Part shown: piece after piece, positions 8,194-17,668 of the stretch
Position numbering within the stretch: the first letter of the stretch is position 1
Layout of the letters: each line of letters begins with the position of its first letter
Assembly: GCA_964585925.1 (NCBI GenBank)
Contig: CAZPFS010000005.1
Coordinates: forward strand, 10,105 to 74,104
From: JAAZLS01 sp964585925
Lineage (GTDB): Bacteria; Bacillota; Dethiobacteria; DTU022
DNA length: 64,000 nucleotides
Direction: 5' to 3'
Position numbers and translations under genes: made by a program
The notes under the pieces: model-generated
What the model saw: only the letters and a program-made list of their open reading frames with translations
Database searches by the model: none
Told to the model about the DNA's origin: nothing

Positions 8194-9621
8194 ATGAAGG
8201 TCTGGACAATAGCGCCTTTATTACAGGTGCTGGCGGTTAAAACAAGTCGGATTTACCGTTACAGCACCTTAAATAAGTGGCGTCTTTGGTTAAAGGGGAG
8301 AACGTTGCACTGGGCGGTTTATTTAACCTCGGCTTCCCTTCTTCTGGGGTTGATTATGGGCATGGTCAACTACCGGCAAAGCTTTTTCCAGGTAGTGTTG
8401 CTGGATGGCCGGGAAATCGGTCTGGTCCGTGAAACCAGGGAACTTGAGGAATTTTTAGGTTCCCTTAATGATAAATGCAGCCGTCTTTACGGCATGCCGG
8501 TAATGCCTTTGCAGGAAATTGTTTTCTGCCGGGAATACCGTCCCGGCGGTGATGCCAATCTCCCATTGGTTAAAGAAACCCTGCGGCAACGGTTAACTAT
8601 GGTTTCCGATGCGGTAATGATCACCGTGGATGGAAAACCGGCAGTGCCGGTAAAAGACGAACAGGAAGTGGACGGCGTAATTGACCTGCTTGGGCGGAAC
8701 TATACCGCTCAAAATGAAGGGGTCAGGTTGCTGGAGGTAGCCCTATCGGAACAGGTGGAGGGAGAAAAATGCCTGGTAAAACCCGAGGAGATCTGCACGG
8801 CAGATAGGGCGGCCCGGCTGTTGGCGGATGGGGAATCTAATCGGGAAATATATACTGTTTCCCGGGGAAATACCTTTCCCAATCTTTCCGGATTACCGGC
8901 GCCCGTCGAGGAGGAAATGGACGCATCAGGAAATCCGATGCCGGAAGTGCATGTGATTACCGTGGAAGAGGTCACCCAGATTGAACAGGTGCCCTTTTCC
9001 ACCATGTATACCTGGACCTCCAGCTTGTGGAATGTGCAATCCAGGGTGGTTACTCCCGGCAAACCAGGTGCCAGGAATGTGGTTTATCATGTGACCCGGG
9101 AAAACGGGGTGGAAACGGGCCGCCAAAAGATTTCTGAAACCATTCTCGAGCTACCGGTATCGCAGGTGATTGAGCGGGGTACCGCCCGCGTGCCTTCATA
9201 TGGGACCGGACAATTTATATGGCCGATCCCATCCAGTGTTGATCGGGGAGGGCGGATAACCCAGGGGTTTCGGGGCTATGCCCACCGGGGGATCGATATA
9301 TCTTCCACTGCCGGGACAAGTACCCCTATACTTGCTGCGGACAAAGGGGTAGTGGTGCAAACAGGCAACCGGGGGAGCCTTGGAAATTATATTATTATTT
9401 ACCATGGCCAACATTATACGGTCTACCTGCACAACTCGCGAAATTTGGTCTCGGCCGGCAATGTGGTTGAAAAAGGCCAGACTATCGCCTATATGGGATG
9501 TACAGGCCGTTCAACCGGGGTTCATTTGCATTTTGAAATCCGCCGCAGCGATGGCTCCGGTCAGTGGCTGACCTGGGACAGCAACCCCCCGTTAAATCCC
9601 CTGGATTTCTTCCATCCCTAG
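8194..9621 (+). CDS. Membrane-anchored M23 peptidase with G5 domain
   Basis: A 475-residue cell-wall hydrolase, probably cutting peptidoglycan cross-bridges outside the membrane. One transmembrane segment lies at about residues 34-56, then a long extracellular region. A G5-like domain (ITVEEVTQIEQVPFSTMY ... VSQVIERGTA) covers about residues 255-330. The C-terminal M23 domain keeps the metal ligands in HRGID and HLHFE and a third His in VYLHNS, so it should be active. ATG 8194 follows AAGGAGG at 7 bases; longer upstream frames have no support. It precedes walR, whose orthologues control such hydrolases. Confidence 0.9.
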   Translation: MKVWTIAPLLQVLAVKTSRIYRYSTLNKWRLWLKGRTLHWAVYLTSASLLLGLIMGMVNYRQSFFQVVLLDGREIGLVRETRELEEFLGSLNDKCSRLYGMPVMPLQEIVFCREYRPGGDANLPLVKETLRQRLTMVSDAVMITVDGKPAVPVKDEQEVDGVIDLLGRNYTAQNEGVRLLEVALSEQVEGEKCLVKPEEICTADRAARLLADGESNREIYTVSRGNTFPNLSGLPAPVEEEMDASGNPMPEVHVITVEEVTQIEQVPFSTMYTWTSSLWNVQSRVVTPGKPGARNVVYHVTRENGVETGRQKISETILELPVSQVIERGTARVPSYGTGQFIWPIPSSVDRGGRITQGFRGYAHRGIDISSTAGTSTPILAADKGVVVQTGNRGSLGNYIIIYHGQHYTVYLHNSRNLVSAGNVVEKGQTIAYMGCTGRSTGVHLHFEIRRSDGSGQWLTWDSNPPLNPLDFFHP

Positions 9622-9630
9622 GGGAGATTC

Positions 9631-9821
9631 AAATGGGGACCTAAAATGGGGACAGTCTTATCTTGCGAGACTGTCCCCTGACCTCAGCCAGAAACTCTTT
9701 CCGATGGTGGCCTAAAAAGGGGACAGACCTCTGATTGCAGATCTGCCCCCTTACCTTATTCCTGGCAGAACCGTCTCCATACCCTCCGGTAGGGAAAGTT
9801 CTATCACGCAGAACTGTCCCC
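9631..9821. repeat. Array of three degenerate GGGGACAG palindromes (REP-like)
   Basis: Three hairpins follow each other: GGGGACAGTCT/AGACTGTCCCC (9648-9658 and 9668-9678, perfect 11 bp); GGGGACAGACC/GATCTGCCCCC (9719-9729 and 9740-9750, two mismatches); AGGGAAAGTTCT/AGAACTGTCCCC (9791-9802 and 9810-9821, two mismatches). A direct repeat AAATGGGGAC (9631-9640, 9644-9653) precedes them. Spacing is about 71 bases between hairpin starts. Such arrays resemble repetitive extragenic palindromes spread by IS200-like REP transposases. No transposase is in the window. Confidence 0.8.
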
Positions 9822-9895
9822 ATACCCCAGCAGGAGATCCCCACCGTTTGAGCGAAAGGTTACATAAATATTTTTTCAAAGATGAAGCGGAGAAC

Positions 9896-10597
9896 ATGGC
9901 GGAAAAAATATTAGTGGTAGACGACGAGCGTCCCATCGCGGAAATCATAAAATACAATCTCGAAAAGGAAGGTTTCGAGGTAATTATGGCTTTTGATGGT
10001 CAGGAAGCCCTTGATTTGCTGGCGGGGGAGGAACCCGACCTAATTATTCTTGATATCATGTTGCCCAAAAAGGATGGTTTTACCGTATGCCGGGAAATTA
10101 GATCTTCCAGGCAGGTGCCGATAATTATGCTTTCCGCCAGGGAAACAGAGATCGACAAGGTGCTGGGGCTGGAATTGGGCGCCGATGATTATGTGACCAA
10201 GCCGTTCAGTGCCCGGGAAATTACCGCCAGAGTCAAGGCTATTCTCAGACGATCAAAGGCAGCACCTCCGGAAGAGGAGGAATCAAAACAGCTTTGTTGT
10301 GGATCACTGGTGGTTGATCTGAACCGGATGGAAGTTTCCCGTGCCGGCAAGCCGATTGATCTGACCTATCGGGAATTCGAACTGTTGACATTCATGATGC
10401 GGCGTCCGGGATATGTGTTAAGCCGGCAGCAACTCCTGGATGAGGTATGGGGCTATGATTATATACTTGACGAACGAACGGTTGATGTTACCGTACGTCG
10501 ACTGCGCGAAAAGATTGAGCTCAATGCGGCCGAGCCGGAGTATATTTACACCAAGCGGGGGGTTGGTTATTACTTCAAGGAGAGCACCCATGCTTAA
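9896..10597 (+). CDS. walR: Response regulator WalR
   Basis: A 233-residue OmpR-family regulator of cell-wall metabolism. The receiver domain starts KILVVDDERPIAEII and carries the phospho-acceptor Asp53 in ILDIMLP, with the conserved Lys in DYVTKPFS. The winged-helix domain (about residues 130-230) has YREFELLTFM and DVTVRRLREKIE. ATG 9896 follows GCGGAGA; 16 codons of open frame upstream are not homologous. It is followed by walK with an 8-base overlap and by yycH and yycI, the standard Firmicutes cluster. Confidence 0.95.
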   Translation: MAEKILVVDDERPIAEIIKYNLEKEGFEVIMAFDGQEALDLLAGEEPDLIILDIMLPKKDGFTVCREIRSSRQVPIIMLSARETEIDKVLGLELGADDYVTKPFSAREITARVKAILRRSKAAPPEEEESKQLCCGSLVVDLNRMEVSRAGKPIDLTYREFELLTFMMRRPGYVLSRQQLLDEVWGYDYILDERTVDVTVRRLREKIELNAAEPEYIYTKRGVGYYFKESTHA

Positions 10598-12374
10598 AAG
10601 CCTGCAGTGGAAAATCGTTTCAATTTATTCGCTTTTGTTACTGTTTACATTGCAGCTGATCGGGGTGTACCTGGTCCAGGGTCTTGAACGGTATTATCTT
10701 GAAAATTACAGGGAAAACCTTGAAAACCAGGCTAAACTCCTTTCCACCTTTATCTCTCCCCGGCCACTGGAGGAAAGAAGTGCGGAGGATATAGCCTACC
10801 TGATAAAAGAGCTGCGGGGCCTGTGGGAAATGGATATAATGGTTCTCGATAACAGCGCACGGGTAGTGGGATCCTCGGGAAGCCAGGATATTATCGGCAG
10901 CCGCTTCATCCGGGAGGAGGTCCGAGAAGCCCTGTCCGGTACTACCGGCGGCACGATCAGAATCGAACCCTCTACCAAGGAAAGACGTTATTGTCTGGCG
11001 GTGCCCCTGATCAGCCGGGGAAATAAGGTGGGGCTGGTTTACTTGAGCGGCTCCTTAAGCAGCGTTGATCATACCCTCAACCAGATCAAAATGACATTGA
11101 TTACCGGATCCGGTATTGCGTTGGCCATCGGTCTTGGCCTGGGTTTAATATTGACCAAAGCAATAACGAGTCCTATTTTGGAGGTTACCCAAAAGGCGCA
11201 TAAAATGGCCCAGGGTGATTTTTCACAGCGCATAAAGGTTGTCTCCGCCGATGAAATTGGACAACTGGGTTGTTCTTTTAACAATCTTTCTTCCCAACTT
11301 AATCGGAGCCTGAAAGAAATTTCTTCAGAGAAAAACAAGGTGGAGGCCATTATAAATTATATGAATGACGGGGTAATTGCCTTGGATCCCGGGGGCATTG
11401 TAATTCATATCAATCCGGCCGCCCGCAAAATGCTTTCCGCCTGGCCGGGCAACCGGCTTGAACTTGGGGATTGCGGGGCCGGGATGTTGGAGCGTTTTGC
11501 CGGCCCGCAGGGTGCTGCTATTCTCGAAAATCAGGGAGAACCGGTTAATTTTGAGGTGATGGGAAGGCAACCGCCGGGGGTATTTCAGGTTCAACTGGTT
11601 CCTTTTCAGCAGGAAGAAGGACACGGCGGCGGAACCCTGATTGTAATACATGACATTACACAGGAGAGAGAGCTTGTGCGGTTGCAGCAGGAATTCGTGG
11701 CCGATGTTTCCCATGAACTGGGCACTCCGTTGACTACTATCAAAAGCTATGTAGAAGCCCTCTTGGATGAGATTGCTCCCGATCAGGAACTGGGCCGTCA
11801 TTTTTTAAAGGTCCTGGACAATGAAACCAACCGCATGGTTCGCCTGGTTAAGGATCTGCTGACCCTTTCCCTGCTGGATTCCCGGCAGATGGAACTGCAC
11901 CGAACCAGAGTCATTCTGCCGGATCTGATCCGGGAGGCTGCCGATTATATCCATCAGGGGCCGGAAATTCGGCCAGACATGGTGTTCCATTTCCCCGATA
12001 ATTTGCCGGCGGCCTGGATAGACCGGGGGCGGGCCATGCAGGTGGTAACAAATATCATCAAAAATGCGGTCAACTATACTCCCCCGGAAGGGGAGGTTCA
12101 GGTGGAAATATTGCCGCTGCCGGGATTTTTAAAAGTGATCATAGCCGATAACGGAATCGGCATTCCAAGCGAAGATCTTCCCCGGATATTTGAAAGGTTT
12201 TACCGGGTAAAAAAGGATCGTTCCCGGGGTTACGGGGGAACCGGACTGGGCCTGTCCATAGCCCGCAAAATTGTGGAGGCCCATGAAGGAGAAATCGGGA
12301 TAGAAAGCACTCCGGGGGAAGGAACCACAGTCTGGTTTACTTTTCCGGTCGGCGAGCGAGGTGGCCCGGGTTGA
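10590..12374 (+). CDS. walK: Sensor histidine kinase WalK
   Basis: A 594-residue membrane kinase for WalR. Two transmembrane helices (about residues 9-31 and 170-190) flank an extracellular sensor domain. A HAMP linker, a PAS domain (INYMNDGVIALDPGG), the dimerisation domain with phospho-acceptor His375 in VSHELGTPLT, and an ATPase domain follow. The ATPase domain has N-box NIIKNAVNYTP, G1 DNGIGIP and G2 GGTGLGLSIA. ATG 10590 overlaps the walR stop and follows AAGGAGAG. YycH and YycI, encoded next, normally tune this kinase. Confidence 0.95.
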   Translation: MLKSLQWKIVSIYSLLLLFTLQLIGVYLVQGLERYYLENYRENLENQAKLLSTFISPRPLEERSAEDIAYLIKELRGLWEMDIMVLDNSARVVGSSGSQDIIGSRFIREEVREALSGTTGGTIRIEPSTKERRYCLAVPLISRGNKVGLVYLSGSLSSVDHTLNQIKMTLITGSGIALAIGLGLGLILTKAITSPILEVTQKAHKMAQGDFSQRIKVVSADEIGQLGCSFNNLSSQLNRSLKEISSEKNKVEAIINYMNDGVIALDPGGIVIHINPAARKMLSAWPGNRLELGDCGAGMLERFAGPQGAAILENQGEPVNFEVMGRQPPGVFQVQLVPFQQEEGHGGGTLIVIHDITQERELVRLQQEFVADVSHELGTPLTTIKSYVEALLDEIAPDQELGRHFLKVLDNETNRMVRLVKDLLTLSLLDSRQMELHRTRVILPDLIREAADYIHQGPEIRPDMVFHFPDNLPAAWIDRGRAMQVVTNIIKNAVNYTPPEGEVQVEILPLPGFLKVIIADNGIGIPSEDLPRIFERFYRVKKDRSRGYGGTGLGLSIARKIVEAHEGEIGIESTPGEGTTVWFTFPVGERGGPG

Positions 12375-13684
12375 AACAAAGGCTGACTACCCTTTTACTT
12401 GCGGTATTGGTATTGTCCAGTCTGGTTCTGACTTACCAGCTTTGGTACGGCCGCCACCGCTATGATCCGGTGGACCAAGAAGTCCCTGAAAGGGTATTTT
12501 TTGAAGCGCCCCGTTCACTGGCCGATATCATTACCCCGGAGCGGATCATAGTTGAGACCGGCAATGGATGCCATCTGCTCAGGCATGGGCAGGAATGTTT
12601 TACATTGGTCTGGGATGAGTTTTCCAGAGCCTTGCAGGACCTTGCCGGGTATGATTACCGGGCTACGGAATCACTGGAAGATGCCCGTTCGGTCATGAAA
12701 ATAATTTTTGATCCTTTGCTTCCCGTGGGTGCAGGCACTCCCTGGCTGGGTAATGACCGTTACCGTGAGATCAGCATGATCGAATTGTGGTCTTATGAGG
12801 ATGAATCTTGGGCAGTTTTACACGAGCCCAGGGGGGGGGAGATGGCCCTGAGGCTGTCCGGGCTGCCGGCTGCTGCTATTCAGGGGATGATTCCCGAGGG
12901 TTTGCCCGATTATGGATTGTTGACACCCGATCTGCCCGGTTCCCTGTCTGCCGGCCGGCTTGCTCTGGAGGGGGAGCTGTATGTGCCTCTTTCCCCGGTA
13001 GTAATCCCCGAGTTCAATTTACAAAAAGAATATCTGGACTGGGACCGGTTGGTGGATGCTTTTTTTGTGGATCGCGGATTGGTGCGAAAAATTCAGGAAA
13101 AAGGCGGCGCCGTGATCTACACAGACGGCACCAAGGGTTTAAGAATCAAACAGGGGGTAGGGTTTTCTGATCCCGTTCAGGAAAAGAGCTTTGTCGCTAT
13201 TTCTTATTTATCCGCCTTGAGTGCCTGCAGTAAATATGTCTGCTCATATGGGGGATGGCCCGAGGAGCTGCGTTTACAAAAGCTGTCGATCGACAACAAA
13301 GGCCGTTACCCCCTATACCAGGCTTACCTGAAATATTACAGGGAAGGACTTCCTTTGGTGGGGGCCAACCAGGCCCTTTCACTGGTATTTGGCGGCAGCG
13401 GCCTGGTGGAATATTTTCGTATAGTCCATCTCTTTCAGCCATCCGGCAACGAGGTTTGTGAAATCAGCTCATATTCCCAGGCAATAGAGGAATCGGTGAA
13501 TGTATATTGCCGGCAATATGGGGAAACCGAACCTCTGGTGTTGGAGGAAATCGATCTGGTATATGCCGAGACCGGCCCCTCCTACCAACTTGTTGCTGTC
13601 CCGGCATGGCTTGTTCAAATAAACGGAAAACGGATCATGTTACATGCCGGAGAGCTGTCCCTGTTGGAAGGCGGGGGATCATGA
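12371..13684 (+). CDS. yycH: WalK regulatory membrane protein YycH
   Basis: A 437-residue protein with one N-terminal membrane anchor (about residues 5-24) and a large extracellular part, matching YycH in length and position. In B. subtilis YycH works with YycI in the membrane to control WalK. The TTG start at 12371 overlaps the walK stop (TTGA), giving tight coupling. Sequence similarity in this family is low, so the assignment rests partly on its place between walK and yycI. Confidence 0.75.
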   Translation: MKQRLTTLLLAVLVLSSLVLTYQLWYGRHRYDPVDQEVPERVFFEAPRSLADIITPERIIVETGNGCHLLRHGQECFTLVWDEFSRALQDLAGYDYRATESLEDARSVMKIIFDPLLPVGAGTPWLGNDRYREISMIELWSYEDESWAVLHEPRGGEMALRLSGLPAAAIQGMIPEGLPDYGLLTPDLPGSLSAGRLALEGELYVPLSPVVIPEFNLQKEYLDWDRLVDAFFVDRGLVRKIQEKGGAVIYTDGTKGLRIKQGVGFSDPVQEKSFVAISYLSALSACSKYVCSYGGWPEELRLQKLSIDNKGRYPLYQAYLKYYREGLPLVGANQALSLVFGGSGLVEYFRIVHLFQPSGNEVCEISSYSQAIEESVNVYCRQYGETEPLVLEEIDLVYAETGPSYQLVAVPAWLVQINGKRIMLHAGELSLLEGGGS

Positions 13685-14562
13685 ACACGGTAAGAGCCAA
13701 GATTGCGTTGATAGCGGCTTTCCTGGGCATAAATCTATTTTTGGTATATATCCTTTTTCAATCTGATTTCAGAGGAGCGCCTTCATCTGAACTGTCTGCA
13801 GAGAGATTAAAAAAGATCGAAAACATTATCCGGGACGCCGGGTATGTGCCGGAGATCCCTCTGGATCGGGCCATGCGGGCAGGGACCTTTATTACAGTGT
13901 CGCCGTATCCGGGACAACGTTCGTTGGTGGCTGAAGATGCATATTCTGTCACCAGCAAAGACCAATCGAATATTTACCATTGCCCGGGAAAAGAGGTCGA
14001 GTTTTATTCAGATGGGCGGACAGAGATCCGCTATATGCCGGGAGTGCCGCTGGATCTCCTGGGAGCGACTGAAGAGGCTGCCAGGCAACAGGTGGAGGCT
14101 TTTTTGAAGGACAATTTTTCTTTCCAGCAATTAAAATTTGATCTGATACAGGAAGGCGGCCCCGAGGAGAGAATTATTACCTATATTCAAGGTGTAGAGG
14201 GGGCGGGTTTATATTCCAGTTTTGTCAGGGCCACCGTCAAAGAGGGCGGTTTAGTATCGGTGGAATATTTCTGGCATAATGTTCTCGAAAGGCCACCACA
14301 GGAACAGCCTATAAATATGATCTCATCGGCGGAGGCGCTGTTAAAACTTGTGGAGGAGTTGGGCTCTGCCGACCAGACCCGCCATATTATCCGGCTGGAT
14401 CTGGGTTATTATTCCCAAGAATATGAGGCCGAACAATGGGACGTACCTCCAGTATGGCGGATTATCATAGATTACCGGCAAACTTATTATATCAATGCCT
14501 TTACCGGTTATTTGGAACACAGTTTGAATATAAATGGGGATGGCGGAACTTTTCAATTCTAA
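13681..14562 (+). CDS. yycI: WalK regulatory membrane protein YycI
   Basis: A 293-residue protein with one N-terminal transmembrane helix (KIALIAAFLGINLFLVYIL) and an extracellular domain, as for YycI. Several short segments (for example TEEAARQQVEAFL and AEQWDVPPVWRIIIDY) fit the two-domain layout of the YycH/YycI fold. ATG 13681 overlaps the yycH stop (ATGA) and follows GGAAGGCGGGG. It ends 16 bases before murA. Role: partner of YycH in restraining or activating WalK; inferred from context. Confidence 0.75.
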   Translation: MNTVRAKIALIAAFLGINLFLVYILFQSDFRGAPSSELSAERLKKIENIIRDAGYVPEIPLDRAMRAGTFITVSPYPGQRSLVAEDAYSVTSKDQSNIYHCPGKEVEFYSDGRTEIRYMPGVPLDLLGATEEAARQQVEAFLKDNFSFQQLKFDLIQEGGPEERIITYIQGVEGAGLYSSFVRATVKEGGLVSVEYFWHNVLERPPQEQPINMISSAEALLKLVEELGSADQTRHIIRLDLGYYSQEYEAEQWDVPPVWRIIIDYRQTYYINAFTGYLEHSLNINGDGGTFQF

Positions 14563-14578
14563 TTTGGAGGAGGGGCAA

Positions 14579-15865
14579 ATGGAAGAATTATTGATTGCAG
14601 GTGGTCAGAAATTACAGGGCCAGGTAAAGATCAGCGGCTCGAAAAATGCAGCAGTAGCCATACTGCCCGCAGTGGTCATGACCAGAGAGACAGTTAAACT
14701 GCACAACCTACCCGACATTATAGATGTCAGGGTGCTGATAGCCATCCTGGAAAATATGGGGGTGTTAATACGCAGGAGAGGCCGCAACTCAATTGAGTTG
14801 ACAACCAGGGGTTTAAAAGGTTATTCACCCCCTTATGATATGGTAAAAAAATTAAGGGCTTCCTACTATCTTATGGGCAGCCTGCTGGCGCGTTTTGGCC
14901 GGGCGGAGGTGCCTATCCCGGGCGGTTGTGATTTTGGACCTCGCCCGATTGATCAGCACCTAAAGGGTTTTTCGGCCCTGGGAGCCGAGATAGAGATTGA
15001 GCACGGGCTGGTAAATCTTCAGGCAAAAAGGCTTCGGGGAGCCCATATTTATTTGGATGTGGTGAGTGTGGGCGCCACCATTAATTTGATGTTGGCGGCG
15101 GCAGCGGCGGAAGGTCAGACCATAATAGAGAATGCTGCCAAAGAACCCGAAATAGTAGATACTGCCAATTTCCTGAACGCCATGGGAGCCTCGATCAGGG
15201 GTGCCGGAACAGATGTAATTAGAATTGAGGGGGTTGATACTTTTTCCAGTGTCAACCATACTATTATCCCTGATCGCATAGAAGCCGGAACTTTCATGGT
15301 AGCAGCAGTAGCCACCGACGGAGAAATTGTGGTGGAAGATGTTATTCCCAAGCACCTGGAGGCGATAACGGCCAAACTCAGGGAGGTGGGGGCGGAAATT
15401 GATCTGCAGGCGGACCGGGTTCAAATTAAACGAGGTCCAAAATTGCTGCCGGTGGATGTCAAGACCTTTGCTTACCCCGGGTTTCCCACTGATTTACAGC
15501 CGTTATTGATGACCTTGCTCACTGCTGCTGACGGAACCAGTGTAATTACCGAAAATGTATTTGAAACCAGGTTTCGTCATGTAGATGAATTGAAACGCAT
15601 GGGGGCCCAGATCAAAGTAGAGGGCCGCACGGCGGTAATTGAGGGAGGAACCCCTCTTACCGGAGCCCCGGTGAAGGCCACTGATTTGAGGGCCGGCGCG
15701 GCCTTGCTGGTGGGAGGCTTTATGGCGCGGGGAGAGACCGTCTTGACTGGAGCAGAACAGATCTACCGGGGTTATGAAAACATAGAAGACAAATTGACAA
15801 AATTGGGAGCCGATCTCAGGCACGTCCGGGGGGATCTGTTCGGCAACACCGGGGAGAGTTGCTGA
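14579..15865 (+). CDS. murA: UDP-N-acetylglucosamine 1-carboxyvinyltransferase MurA, copy 1
   Basis: A 428-residue cytoplasmic enzyme for the first committed step of peptidoglycan synthesis, transferring enolpyruvate from PEP to UDP-GlcNAc. The active site includes SGSKNA near the N-terminus and the catalytic Cys117 in PGGCDFGPRP, so fosfomycin sensitivity would be expected. RPIDQHLKG follows. The start ATG 14579 lies after GGAGGAGGGG. A second, divergent copy is at 44338-45624. This copy sits behind yycI and so may share WalR-linked expression. Confidence 0.95.
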   Translation: MEELLIAGGQKLQGQVKISGSKNAAVAILPAVVMTRETVKLHNLPDIIDVRVLIAILENMGVLIRRRGRNSIELTTRGLKGYSPPYDMVKKLRASYYLMGSLLARFGRAEVPIPGGCDFGPRPIDQHLKGFSALGAEIEIEHGLVNLQAKRLRGAHIYLDVVSVGATINLMLAAAAAEGQTIIENAAKEPEIVDTANFLNAMGASIRGAGTDVIRIEGVDTFSSVNHTIIPDRIEAGTFMVAAVATDGEIVVEDVIPKHLEAITAKLREVGAEIDLQADRVQIKRGPKLLPVDVKTFAYPGFPTDLQPLLMTLLTAADGTSVITENVFETRFRHVDELKRMGAQIKVEGRTAVIEGGTPLTGAPVKATDLRAGAALLVGGFMARGETVLTGAEQIYRGYENIEDKLTKLGADLRHVRGDLFGNTGESC

Positions 15866-16464
15866 TGGAACTATGGTTAGTCCGGCACGGTACAACCCAA
15901 GCCAACCGGGAGCAGCGTTTTCAGGGACAGTTGAACACCCTTTTGTCACCGGCAGGGAGACAGGAATCCGAGCGGATAGCCCGCCGTCTCAGCCATTTTT
16001 GTCCCGATTGGTTTTTTAGCAGTGATCTAAAGCGAGCCTGGGACACGGCACTGATCATTTCCCGGGAAATAAAGGTTAAAGTAAACCCATGGGCCCTGCT
16101 GCGGGAATGTTCCTGGGGCATAATTGAAGGAATGACCCGCCGGGATGTGGAGAAAGCCTATCCCGGTCTGAGACTTTCCGGTCTCCCGGCAGCCATACCC
16201 GGGGCAGAACGAAAGCGCCGGCTGATGGTGAGAGCCAGATCAGTGATATCCACCCTGGTTTTTATTGCCGGCAGTAACTGCAAAGTGTTGATGGTAAGCC
16301 ACGGGCGCTTTATCAACGCCCTGATTTCCACCTGCCTGGATCTGCGGGCAAGGGATTTCTGGCCCTTTTGTCCGGCCCCTGCTTCATTGTCCATTTTGTG
16401 CAATCGGGCAGGTAAAAATAAATTTGATTTGGTAAGATTTAACGATTGCGATCATCTGCGCTAA
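15865..16464 (+). CDS. Histidine phosphatase (phosphoglycerate mutase family)
   Basis: A 199-residue member of the histidine phosphatase superfamily. It begins ELWLVRHGTTQANREQRFQG with the phospho-accepting His in RHG, then has SDLKRAWDTA and a late VSHGRFINALI with the second catalytic His. Members include cofactor-dependent phosphoglycerate mutases, CobC and broad-specificity phosphatases; I cannot choose among these. The ATG at 15865 overlaps the murA stop (TGATG), so it is translated with murA. Confidence 0.8.
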   Translation: MELWLVRHGTTQANREQRFQGQLNTLLSPAGRQESERIARRLSHFCPDWFFSSDLKRAWDTALIISREIKVKVNPWALLRECSWGIIEGMTRRDVEKAYPGLRLSGLPAAIPGAERKRRLMVRARSVISTLVFIAGSNCKVLMVSHGRFINALISTCLDLRARDFWPFCPAPASLSILCNRAGKNKFDLVRFNDCDHLR

Positions 16465-16470
16465 ACGATT

Positions 16471-16499
16471 TTGCCAACTTTCCACAGTTGAGTTAAACT
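16471..16499 (+). promoter_or_regulatory. Promoter of htrA
   Basis: TTGCCA (16471-16476) and TAAACT (16494-16499) are separated by 17 bases, a good vegetative sigma-A arrangement (5/6 and 4/6 matches). It lies 49 bases before the htrA ATG, giving a leader of about 40 bases. Confidence 0.55.
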
Positions 16500-16547
16500 T
16501 GTACCTGCAAGAAAAAAATATTTACTGGCCGGGAGGTAGCAACACTG

Positions 16548-17654
16548 ATGAATTTCTACGAAGGGTTTGATCCTCCCCCCCGCCGGGGGAGCTCGCCTTT
16601 GACCTGGCTGGCGGTTGCGCTGGTAGGAGGCATCGTGGGGGCGGGTATATTCTGGGGTTTGAGCAGTCATTATGGGCTGCCGGGCCGGGAATCTGCAGAG
16701 CCACAGCCGCCGGTTTCAACCCATCTGGAAATAACGGGGGGCGATGCGGCGGCGCAGGCGGTGGAAAAAGCCAAGCCGACAGTGGTGGGTGTCAACAATT
16801 ACAGTTATGCCTACCGGGGCGGGCAAAAGGTATTGATGGAACAGGGCTCAGGATCGGGTGTTATTATCAGTGCAGACGGATATATTGTCACCAACCAGCA
16901 TGTGATCAATCGGGCGGATGAAATTACGGTGATCTTGTCCAATGCCGAGATCCTTCCCGCGGTGCTGGTGGGGCAGGATGAATTGACCGATCTGGCTCTG
17001 TTAAAAGTGGATCGGGGCAATTTACCGTATCTTGGCCTGGGCGATTCTTCAAAATTAAGGGTGGGGGAAACTGCAATAGCTATTGGAAATCCCTTGGGAT
17101 ATTTTCAGCAAACCGCAACCGGGGGAATGGTCAGCGCGGTAGAGCGGCAGGTGAACATGTCCGACAGCAGTTACTCCTATACCTACATCCAGACTGATGC
17201 CGCTATCAACCCCGGCAACAGCGGCGGTCCTTTGATCAACTTGAAGGGGGAAATTATTGGGATCAATTCAGCCAAGATCAGAGAGGTGGGGGTGGAAGGG
17301 ATCGGGTTTGCCATTCCCTGCAATACCGTGAAGCGGGTAATTAGCGATTTTCAGGATTTTGGAAGGGTCAAACGTCCACAACTGGGCATATTGGTCCGGG
17401 ATTATGCGCGGGAGACCGGTGTGATGTCCGACTTGGGCGTATATGTGAGTGAGGTGTTTGACGGGAGCCCGGCCCGGGCCGGAGGGCTGCAGGAGGGTGA
17501 TGTGATTATCGGCGTGGGGGATCGGGATGTAAATTATTCCGCCCAGCTATTTGACGCCCTGCTGAAATATTACCCTGGAGATACGGTTAATCTGAATGTG
17601 GTTAGAAATGACGTTGCAATCATGGTTTCAGTCGAGCTTTCGGAAATGAAGTGA
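16548..17654 (+). CDS. htrA: HtrA/DegP-type serine protease with PDZ domain
   Basis: A 368-residue membrane-anchored protease acting on misfolded proteins outside the cell membrane. A short cytosolic tail is followed by a transmembrane helix (about residues 19-40). The trypsin-like domain has the catalytic triad His118 (VTNQHVI), Asp148 (LTDLALLK) and Ser225 (GNSGGP). One C-terminal PDZ domain (about residues 275-365; VSEVFDGSPARAGGLQEGD) follows. ATG 16548 is after GGGAGGTAG. In many Firmicutes htrA closes the walRK cluster, as here. Confidence 0.93.
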   Translation: MNFYEGFDPPPRRGSSPLTWLAVALVGGIVGAGIFWGLSSHYGLPGRESAEPQPPVSTHLEITGGDAAAQAVEKAKPTVVGVNNYSYAYRGGQKVLMEQGSGSGVIISADGYIVTNQHVINRADEITVILSNAEILPAVLVGQDELTDLALLKVDRGNLPYLGLGDSSKLRVGETAIAIGNPLGYFQQTATGGMVSAVERQVNMSDSSYSYTYIQTDAAINPGNSGGPLINLKGEIIGINSAKIREVGVEGIGFAIPCNTVKRVISDFQDFGRVKRPQLGILVRDYARETGVMSDLGVYVSEVFDGSPARAGGLQEGDVIIGVGDRDVNYSAQLFDALLKYYPGDTVNLNVVRNDVAIMVSVELSEMK

Positions 17655-17668
17655 TGGGAGGGGGAATT

